A stretch of 64,000 bases of DNA from Spirochaetales bacterium. GTDB lineage: Bacteria; Spirochaetota; Spirochaetia; UBA9216. The stretch covers positions 1-64,000 of the forward strand of contig JAEKNX010000016.1 in assembly GCA_016839055.1 (NCBI GenBank). Reading direction: 5' to 3'. Shown here piece by piece: positions 1 to 6,550 of this stretch (its first letter is position 1; each line of letters begins with the position of its first letter). Under the pieces are notes generated by a model, which saw nothing but the letters and a program-made list of their open reading frames with translations, had not been told where the DNA came from and made no database searches. Position numbers and translations under genes: made by a program.

Positions 1-112
1 AATTCTTTACTTTTCAAGCAGTTTCCAAACGAAAAGTTTGCGGGAAGTGTTCCGGATTTAATGCGGGAATCAACAGCTGGTAGAAAATCTATAGATTTTC
101 ACGAAAATTGTG

Positions 113-140
113 TTGTTTGTGAAGAAAAACGTGATATAAT
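113..140 (+). promoter_or_regulatory. Promoter of the Fic cassette
   Basis: A perfect -10 box TATAAT (135-140) is preceded at 16 bp by TTGTTT (113-118). Transcription would start about 27 bases before the Fic start codon, leaving room for the GGAG ribosome site near 161. The cassette therefore seems to carry its own promoter rather than depending on an integron promoter. Confidence 0.55.
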
Positions 141-173
141 ATCGGATACATAGAATAACGGAGTAACCGATAC

Positions 174-1112
174 ATGGATTCTGAGCTAATAAATAGCATT
201 GAAGGAAAAAAAAGAGAATTAGACCGTCACAGACCATTGAATGCTTCAATTTTGAGAAAACTGGAAGAAGAGTTTTCATTAGCCTGGACATATAATTCCA
301 ATGCAATTGAAGGAAATACTCTAACTCTTCAAGAGACAGAATTAGTAATTAATGCAGGAATCACAGTTGGTGGTAAAACTGTCAATGAACATCTTGAAGC
401 GATCAATCATGTTAAAGGTATAGATTTCCTGCGAAATATAGTAAAAAGCAGAACAGATATTACTGAAGAAAATATCAAAGAAATGCATAAAATAATATTA
501 TCCTCCATAGATGATGAAGAAGCAGGTAATTATAGAACTACTAATGTGAGAATAGTAGGTGCAAATCACATACCTCCACAATCAATGAAAATACCTAGAT
601 TAATGAAAGAATTTATAGAATGGTATTATGAAAATGAAAGAAAACTAAGCATAAGTGAAATGGCTTCAGAACTGCATTATAAATTTGTAATGATTCATCC
701 GTTTATTGATGGAAATGGAAGAGTTGCAAGATTATTAATGAACTTATACCTGATGAGAAATGGATATCCTCCAGCCATAATATTAAAAGTAGATAGGAAA
801 AGATATTATCGTGTGTTGAATGAGGCAAATATTGGAAGAAAAGAAGGATTAGAGAAGTTTATAGGAAGAGCAATTGAGCGTTCATTAATTTTATATTTGA
901 ATTCAATAGAACCGAATGCTAGTGAAGATAAAATGTTCATAAGTTTAAAAGATGCCGCTATAATTTGTGAGTATTCGCAGGAGTATTTATCATTATTGGC
1001 TAGGCAAGGAAAGATTGCAGCTGTGAAAATAAATAGAAATTGGATGACAACTAAAGAAGCAATAGAAGAATATACTCAGGTGCATGGTCGAAATGACACA
1101 GGTAGTTTTTAA
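174..1112 (+). CDS. Fic domain protein AMP-transferase (Fido), cassette gene
   Basis: A 312-residue Fic/DOC family protein, expected to transfer AMP (or another nucleotide moiety) from ATP to hydroxyl groups of target proteins in the cytoplasm. The catalytic loop HPFIDGNGR is complete (residues 175-183). An inhibitory-helix motif of the [S/T]xxxE[G/N] type is present N-terminally at S42-E46-G47, so this is a self-inhibited (class II-like) Fic protein and needs no separate antitoxin. The last 50 residues resemble a small helix-turn-helix/excisionase-like DNA-binding domain, common in this subfamily. The start follows GGAG at suitable spacing. The gene ends inside the first bases of attC site A, which marks it as an integron cassette. 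The target is unknown. Confidence 0.9.
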   Translation: MDSELINSIEGKKRELDRHRPLNASILRKLEEEFSLAWTYNSNAIEGNTLTLQETELVINAGITVGGKTVNEHLEAINHVKGIDFLRNIVKSRTDITEENIKEMHKIILSSIDDEEAGNYRTTNVRIVGANHIPPQSMKIPRLMKEFIEWYYENERKLSISEMASELHYKFVMIHPFIDGNGRVARLLMNLYLMRNGYPPAIILKVDRKRYYRVLNEANIGRKEGLEKFIGRAIERSLILYLNSIEPNASEDKMFISLKDAAIICEYSQEYLSLLARQGKIAAVKINRNWMTTKEAIEEYTQVHGRNDTGSF

Positions 1113-1220
1113 CAAGCAGTTGGAGCAGTCTTAGCTATTGTCACAAAGTTTGCATGGCAAACTTCCCGCCAAAGCCCTCGAAGACGAGGAACGATTTTGC
1201 TACTCAAATCGTCGTTCAAG
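1107..1220 (+). repeat. attC site A
   Basis: Left box TTTTAAC (1107-1113) with TTGGAGCAGTC after it; right end CTACTCAAATCGTC plus core GTTCAAG (1214-1220). The ends pair imperfectly (TTGGAGCAG against TTTGAGTAG reversed), as expected for the folded bottom strand of attC. The middle is less like the other copies and lacks the CGCTGATCGCGCT block; it instead has its own inverted repeat (AAGTTTGCATGGCAAACTT). Length is 114 bp. Confidence 0.7.
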
Positions 1221-1275
1221 CAAAATTTGACTTTTTCGCTATGACGTATTACTATTTGTAATACGAGGTGTGGAA

Positions 1276-1521
1276 ATGACTACAGTAAGATTAAATGACG
1301 ATATCGATAACAAGTTGGTTTTGCTAAAAGATGTGGAGAAAACTACCAAAACAGAGATAATAAAGCGGGCAATCGTAGAGTATTATGAGCATCACATACA
1401 AGAAAAAACACCATATGAATTAGGTGAGAATCTATTTGGTCGTGCAGGAAGTGAAAAAGATCTATCTCAGAATTATAAAATAAAATTGAAGGGCAGACTT
1501 AATGAAAAACACGCTCATTGA
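1276..1521 (+). CDS. Ribbon-helix-helix antitoxin (CopG/MetJ type), cassette gene
   Basis: An 81-residue protein beginning MTTVRLNDDI, the typical beta-strand of a ribbon-helix-helix repressor, followed by the two helices (about residues 10-45) that form the DNA-binding dimer. The acidic/basic C-terminal half would wrap the toxin. It overlaps the PIN-domain gene by 20 bases, so translation is coupled, and it should bind both the promoter and the toxin. I chose ATG 1276 over an in-frame GTG at 1270 because GAGGTG just upstream fits as its ribosome site and family members begin with this strand. Specific antitoxin family is not recognised beyond RHH. Confidence 0.8.
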   Translation: MTTVRLNDDIDNKLVLLKDVEKTTKTEIIKRAIVEYYEHHIQEKTPYELGENLFGRAGSEKDLSQNYKIKLKGRLNEKHAH

Positions 1522-1921
1522 TGCAGGTCCAATCATCGCATTATTTAATAAAAATGATAAATATCATGAAAAAATAAAAGATTTCCTAAAGAATTATAAA
1601 GGATTATTGTTAAGTACATGGCCAGTAGTTACAGAAGTATCTCATATGCTTGATTTCAATGTACAAACGCAAATAGATTTTTTAACATGGGTTGATTTAG
1701 GTGGAATTGCTATAGAAAATATTGATAATGAAGATATTGCAAGAATAATTGAATTATCAAAAAAATATTCCGACGTCCCAATGGATTTAGCAGATGCTTC
1801 TTTGGTAGTTTTGTCAGAAAAAAAGAATATAAAGGAAATAATAACAATTGATTCAGATTATTATATTTACCGTACTATTAAAAAAGAAATGATAGAGAAT
1901 ATATTCAATTATGAGAAATAA
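1502..1921 (+). CDS. PIN-domain toxin, probable site-specific ribonuclease
   Basis: A 139-residue PIN-domain protein. Acidic residues expected for Mg-dependent RNA cleavage are visible: D7 in LIDAGP, E45 in VVTEVSH, D95/D98 in DVPMDLADAS and D117 near the C-terminus. Such proteins cut tRNA, rRNA or mRNA when freed from the antitoxin. It overlaps the upstream RHH gene (20 bases) and the downstream DUF6933 gene (11 bases), so the three genes form one coupled unit inside a single cassette. It is closer to the YapC-like PIN proteins beginning xxLIDAGPIIALFN than to classic VapC. Confidence 0.85.
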   Translation: MKNTLIDAGPIIALFNKNDKYHEKIKDFLKNYKGLLLSTWPVVTEVSHMLDFNVQTQIDFLTWVDLGGIAIENIDNEDIARIIELSKKYSDVPMDLADASLVVLSEKKNIKEIITIDSDYYIYRTIKKEMIENIFNYEK

Positions 1922-2450
1922 GATTTTTTTGGGAATAACTAAAAAGCTAAGTGATCAATTGAAAATTAAAAAATTGAATAATATTGATATTTATAGCCCA
2001 ACCGTAAGAATGTGGCATGCAGGATTCAAATATATAAATAGGAAAAAATGTATTCTATTTACTAATGATTTAACTCTGTACTCTTTCTTTTTGTATGGTG
2101 TAAAGAAAAAGGAATTAGAGAATTTGGAACAAATTTTCCTTGAAGAATTGATAGAGAATTTAGAATATGAAGAATTTAAAAAAGATGAAATAGATAAAAT
2201 AATAAAAGAAAAAGATAATATTGAGTTTATAAAAACTAATAATCGAAGCGTTATCGGCAGTATGAACGATTATTTCAGACTGATTCCATATTATATTGAA
2301 GAGAGAATTGACAAATTTATTGAATATGATGGCCAGATAAATTTGATAAAATTAAATTCTCAATTGAATAGAACTCCAATGCAATGCTCAAAGAAAGGCT
2401 TTTTTCCAATTGATAAATTGAGGGAAGTAGTTGAATATAAAGAGAACTGA
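1911..2450 (+). CDS. DUF6933-like protein of unknown function, third gene of the PIN cassette
   Basis: A 179-residue protein. The N-terminal pattern (TKKL near residue 10, WHAGFKYINRKKCILFTND at 35-53, then LTLYSFFLYGVKKKEL) and the later GSMNDYF match the DUF6933 family as I remember it; no function is known to me. There is no signal peptide or membrane segment. The start overlaps the PIN toxin gene by 11 bases, so it is probably made with the toxin-antitoxin pair. The stop codon lies immediately before the left box of attC B, which places it in the same cassette. A role as third partner of the toxin system is possible, but it may simply be co-captured cargo. Confidence 0.65.
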   Translation: MRNKIFLGITKKLSDQLKIKKLNNIDIYSPTVRMWHAGFKYINRKKCILFTNDLTLYSFFLYGVKKKELENLEQIFLEELIENLEYEEFKKDEIDKIIKEKDNIEFIKTNNRSVIGSMNDYFRLIPYYIEERIDKFIEYDGQINLIKLNSQLNRTPMQCSKKGFFPIDKLREVVEYKEN

Positions 2451-2591
2451 ACATAACAAAAAATTTGGAGCAGTCGCCGTCTATTGGCATGATTCTGGCG
2501 GAGATACTCCGCGCTGATCGCGCTACGTTCCAGAATCACGCCAATACGCGTGAAGACACGCGCCGCCAGGCAGCTCAAAACGGCGTTTTAT
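2451..2591 (+). repeat. attC site B
   Basis: Left box ACATAAC (2451-2457) followed by AAAAAATTTGGAGCAGTC; right end GGCAGCTCAAAACGGC and GTTTTAT core (2585-2591). The 141-bp element contains the CGCTGATCGCGCT hairpin block and inner arms GATTCTGGCG/CGCCAA that pair. It is nearly the same length and layout as attC C and D. Confidence 0.85.
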
Positions 2592-2608
2592 AGAAAAGAA
2601 CTAAAAAG

Positions 2609-2702
2609 GTACAAAAACTATCTTTTGTACAAAAAAGGTACAAAATAGGGTTGTTGTACTGAATAAGTACAATTGACAGGTTTTGATAAGTAGTAGTACA
2701 AT
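2609..2702 (+). promoter_or_regulatory. Promoter and operator cluster of the SatD cassette
   Basis: TTGACA (2673-2678) and TACAAT (2697-2702), 18 bp apart, form a strong promoter that ends 6 bases before the satD start codon. Upstream lies a dense set of GTACAA/TTGTAC hexamers (about 2609, 2625, 2638, 2654, 2667, 2696). Two are perfect inverted repeats: GTACAAAA-6-TTTTGTAC (2609-2630) and TTGTACT-GAATA-AGTACAA (2654-2672), the latter abutting the -35 box. This looks like a repressor or activator site read by a dimer; the regulator is not identified. Confidence 0.65.
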
Positions 2703-2708
2703 TAAGTA

Positions 2709-3338
2709 ATGAAAGTGATAGCATTAATAGCAGATATAGTTCAGTCAAAAGAAATTCCCGAAAGAGAACAATTCCAGAAAAAAATTAGCAGCATCCTATC
2801 ATCATTAAATAATGAATCAACTGGTGTCATATCGCCTTATACAATAACCTTAGGTGATGAATTTCAAGCTGTATATGAAAATGCTGATAATCTAATAAAA
2901 GATATTATACATATAATATGTAAGCTTTATCCTGTAAGAATAAGGTTTTCAATTGGTATAAATGTATTAACAACTGAATTAAATGATAAATCTGCTTTAG
3001 GAATGGATGGGCCTGCTTTCCATATTGCTCGTGATGGGATCGAAATATTAAAAAAATATGATTTTTCCATTATCCAAATATATGATGGAAAAAATGATAA
3101 ATTTGAATTTGTTAATAAAAGTTTGATGCTTAATTTTTTGATAATGGCAAGCTGGAAAGAAAATACTATGAAAATATTTGAAAAGCTATCTAATGAAAAT
3201 AAAGTTAAAGACATGATAAATGAAATGGATATTTCTCAACGTGGGATATATAAAATAATAAATACTAATAAATTATTGAATTATGTAGAATATTTTGGAT
3301 CAATAAAAAAAGAAATAAAGGAAAAAATAGAAGAATGA
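2709..3338 (+). CDS. SatD-family protein, cassette gene
   Basis: A 209-residue protein matching the SatD family (PF16264) by its N-terminus (IALIADIVQSK), the ITLGDEFQAVYE segment around residues 46-57, and a C-terminal helix-turn-helix-like stretch (SQRGIYKIINTN). The biochemical function of SatD proteins is not established; the C-terminus suggests nucleic-acid binding. The following membrane protein gene overlaps it by 4 bases (ATGA), a pairing seen commonly for this family. No ribosome site precedes the ATG, and the -10 box ends 6 bases upstream, so the message is probably leaderless. Confidence 0.75.
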   Translation: MKVIALIADIVQSKEIPEREQFQKKISSILSSLNNESTGVISPYTITLGDEFQAVYENADNLIKDIIHIICKLYPVRIRFSIGINVLTTELNDKSALGMDGPAFHIARDGIEILKKYDFSIIQIYDGKNDKFEFVNKSLMLNFLIMASWKENTMKIFEKLSNENKVKDMINEMDISQRGIYKIINTNKLLNYVEYFGSIKKEIKEKIEE

Positions 3339-4087
3339 GTATTGTATTCTATTATTATTTGCTCTGCATTTTAATCCCCAGATTATTTTATCAATGGCAG
3401 GAAGAAAAAAGTGTTGGATTAAAGAAACACATAATAATATTCTTAGTCGAAGTATTGTTATTATTCCCTTTAATATCAGGAGTTAGCATAATAGTTTTAT
3501 TAGTCTTAATGATAATATATCATTTTAGTATTTTTTTATTGGAACGTATCTTTAAAAATATATTTATTAGAAGAATAATAGAGATTATACTAATTATAAT
3601 AATAAGCAGTTTTGTGTTTGGAACAATTTTGGAGAATTTAGAGTTTAATACTGTATCTGTCAAAATAACTAATATCATCATGAATAATAATGCTATCTTA
3701 CAAAATTGGGATATGGTAGCAATTAAGAAATCCGTATTTTATTTCTTCGGTATTATAATGTTAATAAATGAATGGAACAATTTAATAAGATTTATTTTGG
3801 GATTGATAAAAATAGAACCACATCAAGAGAATATAAAAGAAGCTGATAGAAAAGAATTAGGAAAAGGAAAAATAATTGGAATAATTGAAAGAATTTTATT
3901 TTTTTTCTTTGTAATTACAGGAAATTATGCATCAATTGGTTTTATTTTAACAGCTAAGGGTATAACGAGATTTAAAAACTTGGATAATAGAGATTTTGCT
4001 GAATATGTTTTAATAGGGACATTATTATCTAGCGCAATATCAATTTTTTGGGCATATATAATAAAACAAGGAATGATTTCAATATAA
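3335..4087 (+). CDS. DUF3307-like integral membrane protein, cassette gene
   Basis: A 250-residue, strongly hydrophobic protein with about seven predicted membrane segments (roughly residues 5-20, 32-62, 80-98, 128-148, 182-205, 225-245). The C-terminal section GKGKIIGIIERILFFFF...GFILTAKGITRFKNL resembles the C-terminal part of DUF3307 proteins. It is translated from an ATGA overlap with satD and its stop codon lies within the left box of attC C, so the two genes make up one cassette. A membrane partner of SatD is the natural reading, but substrate or process is unknown. Confidence 0.7.
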   Translation: MSIVFYYYLLCILIPRLFYQWQEEKSVGLKKHIIIFLVEVLLLFPLISGVSIIVLLVLMIIYHFSIFLLERIFKNIFIRRIIEIILIIIISSFVFGTILENLEFNTVSVKITNIIMNNNAILQNWDMVAIKKSVFYFFGIIMLINEWNNLIRFILGLIKIEPHQENIKEADRKELGKGKIIGIIERILFFFFVITGNYASIGFILTAKGITRFKNLDNRDFAEYVLIGTLLSSAISIFWAYIIKQGMISI

Positions 4088-4222
4088 CAAAAAATTTGGA
4101 GTAGTCAAAACCTTTGTCCCGGTTCTGGCTAAAGACACTCCGCGCTGATCGCGCTGCGTTCCAGAATCGCGCCAACACCTCGGAAGACCTCGGCCGCCAA
4201 GCGGCTCAAAACGTCGTTATCT
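4082..4222 (+). repeat. attC site C
   Basis: Left box ATATAAC (4082-4088), TTTGGAGTAGTC, the inner hairpin CGCTGATCGCGCT, paired arms ending in CTCGGCCGCC AAGCGGCTCAAAACGTC, and core GTTATCT (4216-4222). Length 141 bp. The left box contains the stop codon of the upstream membrane-protein gene. Confidence 0.85.
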
Positions 4223-4446
4223 TTAGTCGAGCGGGGGCGCGATTGTTCCTGCGGAAGCAAGTGTTCTGGAGCTATTAATCCCAATGGTAGTCGATAGTGT
4301 GAATAAGATATAAAAGTAAAAGAGATATCAGTACGTGAATTCGAGACTTCGTAAAATGAAATATTAAGAAAAATAGCCTTTATAAGTGTAGAAATAATGA
4401 AATATCAAGGAAAAATATTGATTTCGGGATCAAACAAGTATAATAT
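4223..4446 (+). promoter_or_regulatory. Cassette leader with shared motif and VapBC promoter
   Basis: From the core site to the antitoxin gene there are about 240 noncoding bases. The first 130 (to 4355) resemble the leader of the later RHH/RelE cassette: both carry GCGATT-TTCCTGCGG, AATCCCAATGGTAG and TCGAGACTTC-TAAA in the same order. The promoter follows: TTGATT (4418-4423), 17 bp, TAATAT (4441-4446), then AAGGAG before the start codon. Confidence 0.6.
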
Positions 4447-4465
4447 ATAATATAAGGAGTATGAT

Positions 4466-4696
4466 ATGCCGCAATTATCACTTTATATCGATGAAAATAC
4501 ACTACACAAGATTGAAATGGGTGCAAAAATTGAGCATGTTTCAATTTCAAAATATGTTGTAAGAAAATTGAATGAATCAATGTCAAATGCCTGGCCTAAA
4601 AATTATAAAAGACTATATGGGGTTATAGATGATGAAAGTTTTGAAATAGAAAGGATGAAAGATTTCTCGGATGATATTGAAAGAGAAAGCTTATGA
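4466..4696 (+). CDS. vapB: Antitoxin of a VapBC-type module (ribbon-helix-helix)
   Basis: A 76-residue protein beginning MPQLSLYIDENTLHKIE, a ribbon-helix-helix DNA-binding N-terminus, with an acidic C-terminal tail that would thread into the toxin. It should repress its own promoter together with the PIN toxin. A good AAGGAG ribosome site precedes the start. The stop overlaps the toxin start by four bases (ATGA). The gene symbol is by role: RHH folds are one of several VapB types. Confidence 0.8.
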   Translation: MPQLSLYIDENTLHKIEMGAKIEHVSISKYVVRKLNESMSNAWPKNYKRLYGVIDDESFEIERMKDFSDDIERESL

Positions 4697-5094
4697 AATA
4701 TTATCTTGATACAAATATTTGCATATATTTCTTGAAAGGTATGAATGAAAATATTAGAAGAAGATTATTAGAAAAGCATCCTGATGATATAAAGATATGT
4801 TCAATAGTTAAGGCTGAACTGCTGTATGGGGCAGAAAAAAGTATAAAAAAAGAAGAAAATTTGCAGAATATAGAGGAATTCCTGTTTCCCTTTCAAATTG
4901 TACCATTTGGAGAAAATGATTCAAATTCCTATGCAAAAATAAGAGCAGAATTAGAAAAAGAAGGAAGAATAATAGGTCCAAATGATTTGTTGATTGCATC
5001 AACTGTATTAGAAAATGATGGAATTCTGATTACAAATATTGCAAAAGAATTTGAAAGAGTAAAGAACTTAAAAATAGAAAATTGGACGGAGTAG
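4693..5094 (+). CDS. vapC: VapC-type PIN-domain ribonuclease toxin
   Basis: A 133-residue toxin with the classic VapC start (YYLDTNICIYFLKG), catalytic D6, E42 (KAELLYGA) and D98 (GPNDLLIAS), and the C-terminal ILITNIAKEFERV...IENW segment characteristic of the family. VapC enzymes are Mg-dependent endonucleases that usually cut initiator tRNA or the sarcin-ricin loop. It overlaps the antitoxin gene by four bases. The gene ends eight bases before the attC D left box. Confidence 0.92.
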   Translation: MKYYLDTNICIYFLKGMNENIRRRLLEKHPDDIKICSIVKAELLYGAEKSIKKEENLQNIEEFLFPFQIVPFGENDSNSYAKIRAELEKEGRIIGPNDLLIASTVLENDGILITNIAKEFERVKNLKIENWTE

Positions 5095-5102
5095 TGCGCC
5101 AA

Positions 5103-5240
5103 AGATAACAAGAGTTTTGGAGCAGTCTTGGCTGTTTTCACGATTCTGGTGGAGACGTTCAGCGCTGATCGCGCTTCACTCCAGAACTACGCCAAGCCTC
5201 GAAGACTCGGCCGGTTTCGCTACTAAAATCGTCGTTATAC
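5103..5240 (+). repeat. attC site D
   Basis: Left box AGATAAC (5103-5109), TTTTGGAGCAGTC, inner CGCTGATCGCGCT hairpin, paired arms, right end CTACTAAAATCGTC with core GTTATAC (5234-5240). Length 138 bp. The right end (GTTTCGCTACTAAAATCGTCGTT) is shared with attC A rather than with B and C. Confidence 0.85.
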
Positions 5241-5303
5241 GGAATCAAGAAATAGATAAAATAATAACGAAAGTAAAAATGATTTAGTGGGCCAGTTGTG
5301 GTT

Positions 5304-5320
5304 AAATCGAGACTTAGTAA
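5304..5320 (+). repeat. Shared cassette-leader motif
   Basis: AAATCGAGACTTAGTAA occurs here, and near-identical copies lie at 4340-4355 and 6163-6180. All three are in the untranslated leaders of toxin-antitoxin cassettes, between the attC core and the promoter. Function unknown; it may be the trace of a common ancestral cassette. Confidence 0.6.
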
Positions 5321-5357
5321 GAATTATTAGGATTAGGGTGAATTAGAATTAAAATGA

Positions 5358-5392
5358 TTGACGTACCTAAAAAGGTACGTTATATTGTACAT
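5358..5392 (+). promoter_or_regulatory. yefM-yoeB promoter and operator
   Basis: TTGACG (5358-5363), 17 bp, TATATT (5381-5386). The spacer and -35 are covered by the palindrome ACGTACCTAAAAAGGTACGT, and TGTACA sits directly after the -10 box at 5386-5391. TGTACA is the known core of the E. coli YefM operator, so autorepression is likely. The -10 ends six bases before the yefM ATG, so the transcript would be leaderless. Confidence 0.7.
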
Positions 5393-5647
5393 ATGAATGC
5401 TATAAATTTTTCCGATTTAAGAAGAAACTTGAAGACTCGAATGGATCAAGTTTACCATGATCACGAACCTTTAATAATAACTCGTAAGGATAATGAGAAT
5501 CTAGTTATGATATCTCTTGATGATTATAACAGTCTTACAGAGACACAATACTTATTATCATCTAAAAAAAATACTGAACATTTAATGAGATCACTACAAT
5601 CCGCTCGATCTGGAAAATCTTTTGAAAAAGAATTAATTGAAGAATGA
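5393..5647 (+). CDS. yefM: YefM antitoxin (Phd/YefM family)
   Basis: An 84-residue antitoxin that follows E. coli YefM closely in layout: MNAINFSDLRRNLKTRMDQV, then HEPLIITRKDNENLVMISLDDYNSL and a variable C-terminus that neutralises YoeB. An ATG further upstream (5354) would add 13 residues, but that extension is translated out of the promoter and operator, and family members begin at this methionine. The gene overlaps yoeB by four bases. Expected to act as a DNA-binding dimer and, with YoeB, as a corepressor complex. Confidence 0.9.
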   Translation: MNAINFSDLRRNLKTRMDQVYHDHEPLIITRKDNENLVMISLDDYNSLTETQYLLSSKKNTEHLMRSLQSARSGKSFEKELIEE

Positions 5648-5898
5648 ATTTATTATTTACGCCAGAATCATGGGATGACTATATTTATTGGCAAAAAAAC
5701 GATAAAAAGAATTTAAGAAGAATAAACGAATTGATAAAAGAAATTAAAAGAAATCCATTTGAAGGAATTGGGAAACCGGAACCGTTAAAATATCACTTGC
5801 AGGGATGTTGGTCTAGAAGAATAGATCAAGAGCATCGTGTTGTGTATGAAGTAGAGGATGGATTGATAAGAATCATATCTTGTAGGTTTCATTATTGA
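5644..5898 (+). CDS. yoeB: YoeB ribosome-dependent mRNA interferase toxin
   Basis: An 84-residue RelE-superfamily toxin of exactly the family length. The catalytic residues known from E. coli YoeB are found at the same numbers: E46 (GIGKPE), R65 (EHRVV), H83 and Y84 (CRFHY at the C-terminus). It should cleave mRNA in the ribosomal A site after release from YefM. It is coupled to yefM by an ATGA overlap. All key residues are intact, so the module is presumably active. Confidence 0.93.
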   Translation: MNLLFTPESWDDYIYWQKNDKKNLRRINELIKEIKRNPFEGIGKPEPLKYHLQGCWSRRIDQEHRVVYEVEDGLIRIISCRFHY

Positions 5899-5966
5899 AA
5901 ATAAAAAAGAAGTTTCATTAAAAAACGATATTGAGAATGAAGAAAATATTGATAAAGAAAAAATCC

Positions 5967-6043
5967 GTATAACAAGAGATTTGGAGCAGTCTTGGCTGTT
6001 TTAACGATTCTGGCGGGCGCAGCTCTCCTATATGTCGTTATCT
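5967..6043 (+). repeat. attC site E, shortened
   Basis: Left box GTATAAC (5967-5973) is the exact complement of the GTTATAC core of attC D, as expected where a cassette was inserted at a matching site. The element keeps TTTGGAGCAGTCTTGGCTGTTTTAACGATTCTGGCGGG and the core GTTATCT (6037-6043), but the central hairpin and most of the right arm seen in B-D are missing: 77 bp instead of about 140. Whether it is still recombinogenic is doubtful. Confidence 0.65.
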
Positions 6044-6307
6044 TCAAGCGGGAACGAAGAAGCGATTTTTCCTGCGGTAGAAGTTGCTTTGGAGCAAAAG
6101 AAATCCCAATGGTAGCGAAAGATTTAGTGAGATTCCCATGTTATTGTGTGTTTTTGTGTGGGAAATCGAGACTTCATAAAGATAAGTATAAAACAATCCT
6201 TTATTGAGTAAAAAGTTAAGAAAATTGCATATAATATTGTGTTTTATAATGAAGAAAAATTTGACAAATAGTGTATAAATGAATATTACTGAATACAGGA
6301 GTCTGTT
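6044..6307 (+). promoter_or_regulatory. Leader and promoter of the RHH/RelE cassette
   Basis: The leader shares ordered blocks with the VapBC cassette leader (GCGATTTTTCCTGCGG, AATCCCAATGGTAG, AAATCGAGACTTCATAAA at 6163-6180). The promoter is near consensus: TTGACA (6261-6266), 17 bp, TATTAC (6284-6289), followed by CAGGAG ahead of the start codon. Confidence 0.65.
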
Positions 6308-6550
6308 ATGAGTAAAACAATAACAATGCGTGTTGATGATGATACATATACAATGATAAAAACAGCTGCTGATGGTGACCGGCGTTCGATATCAAATTTA
6401 ATAGAATATGCGACAATTGCATTTCTTACTGAAGAAAGTTTCGTGAGCGATAATGAGATGGATGAGATATTAAGAGATGAAAATCTATTAAAGAATCTTA
6501 AACAAGGTAAGAAAGAAATTGAAGAAGGAAAATATAGAATTGTCGGATAA
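6308..6550 (+). CDS. Ribbon-helix-helix antitoxin (RelB/CopG-like)
   Basis: An 80-residue protein opening with SKTITMRVDDDTYTMIKTAA, the typical beta-strand and first helix of an RHH repressor, followed by SISNLIEYATIAFL as second helix and a charged C-terminal tail ending GKYRIVG. It would neutralise the RelE/ParE-like product encoded next, whose reading frame begins within its last codons. The partner is interrupted, so this antitoxin may be an orphan that still autoregulates. Confidence 0.8.
   Translation: MSKTITMRVDDDTYTMIKTAADGDRRSISNLIEYATIAFLTEESFVSDNEMDEILRDENLLKNLKQGKKEIEEGKYRIVG

Noticed and set aside
5354-5392. Longer N-terminus for the YefM antitoxin from ATG 5354
   Set aside because: The extension is encoded by the -35/-10 boxes and the palindromic operator, and homologues begin at the methionine at 5393.
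5992-6207. A 71-codon open frame on the + strand starting MAVLTILAGAALLYVVIF, which looks like a membrane protein start
   Set aside because: Its first half is attC site E (including the conserved GTTATC core) and the rest is the cassette leader shared with another cassette; no ribosome site.
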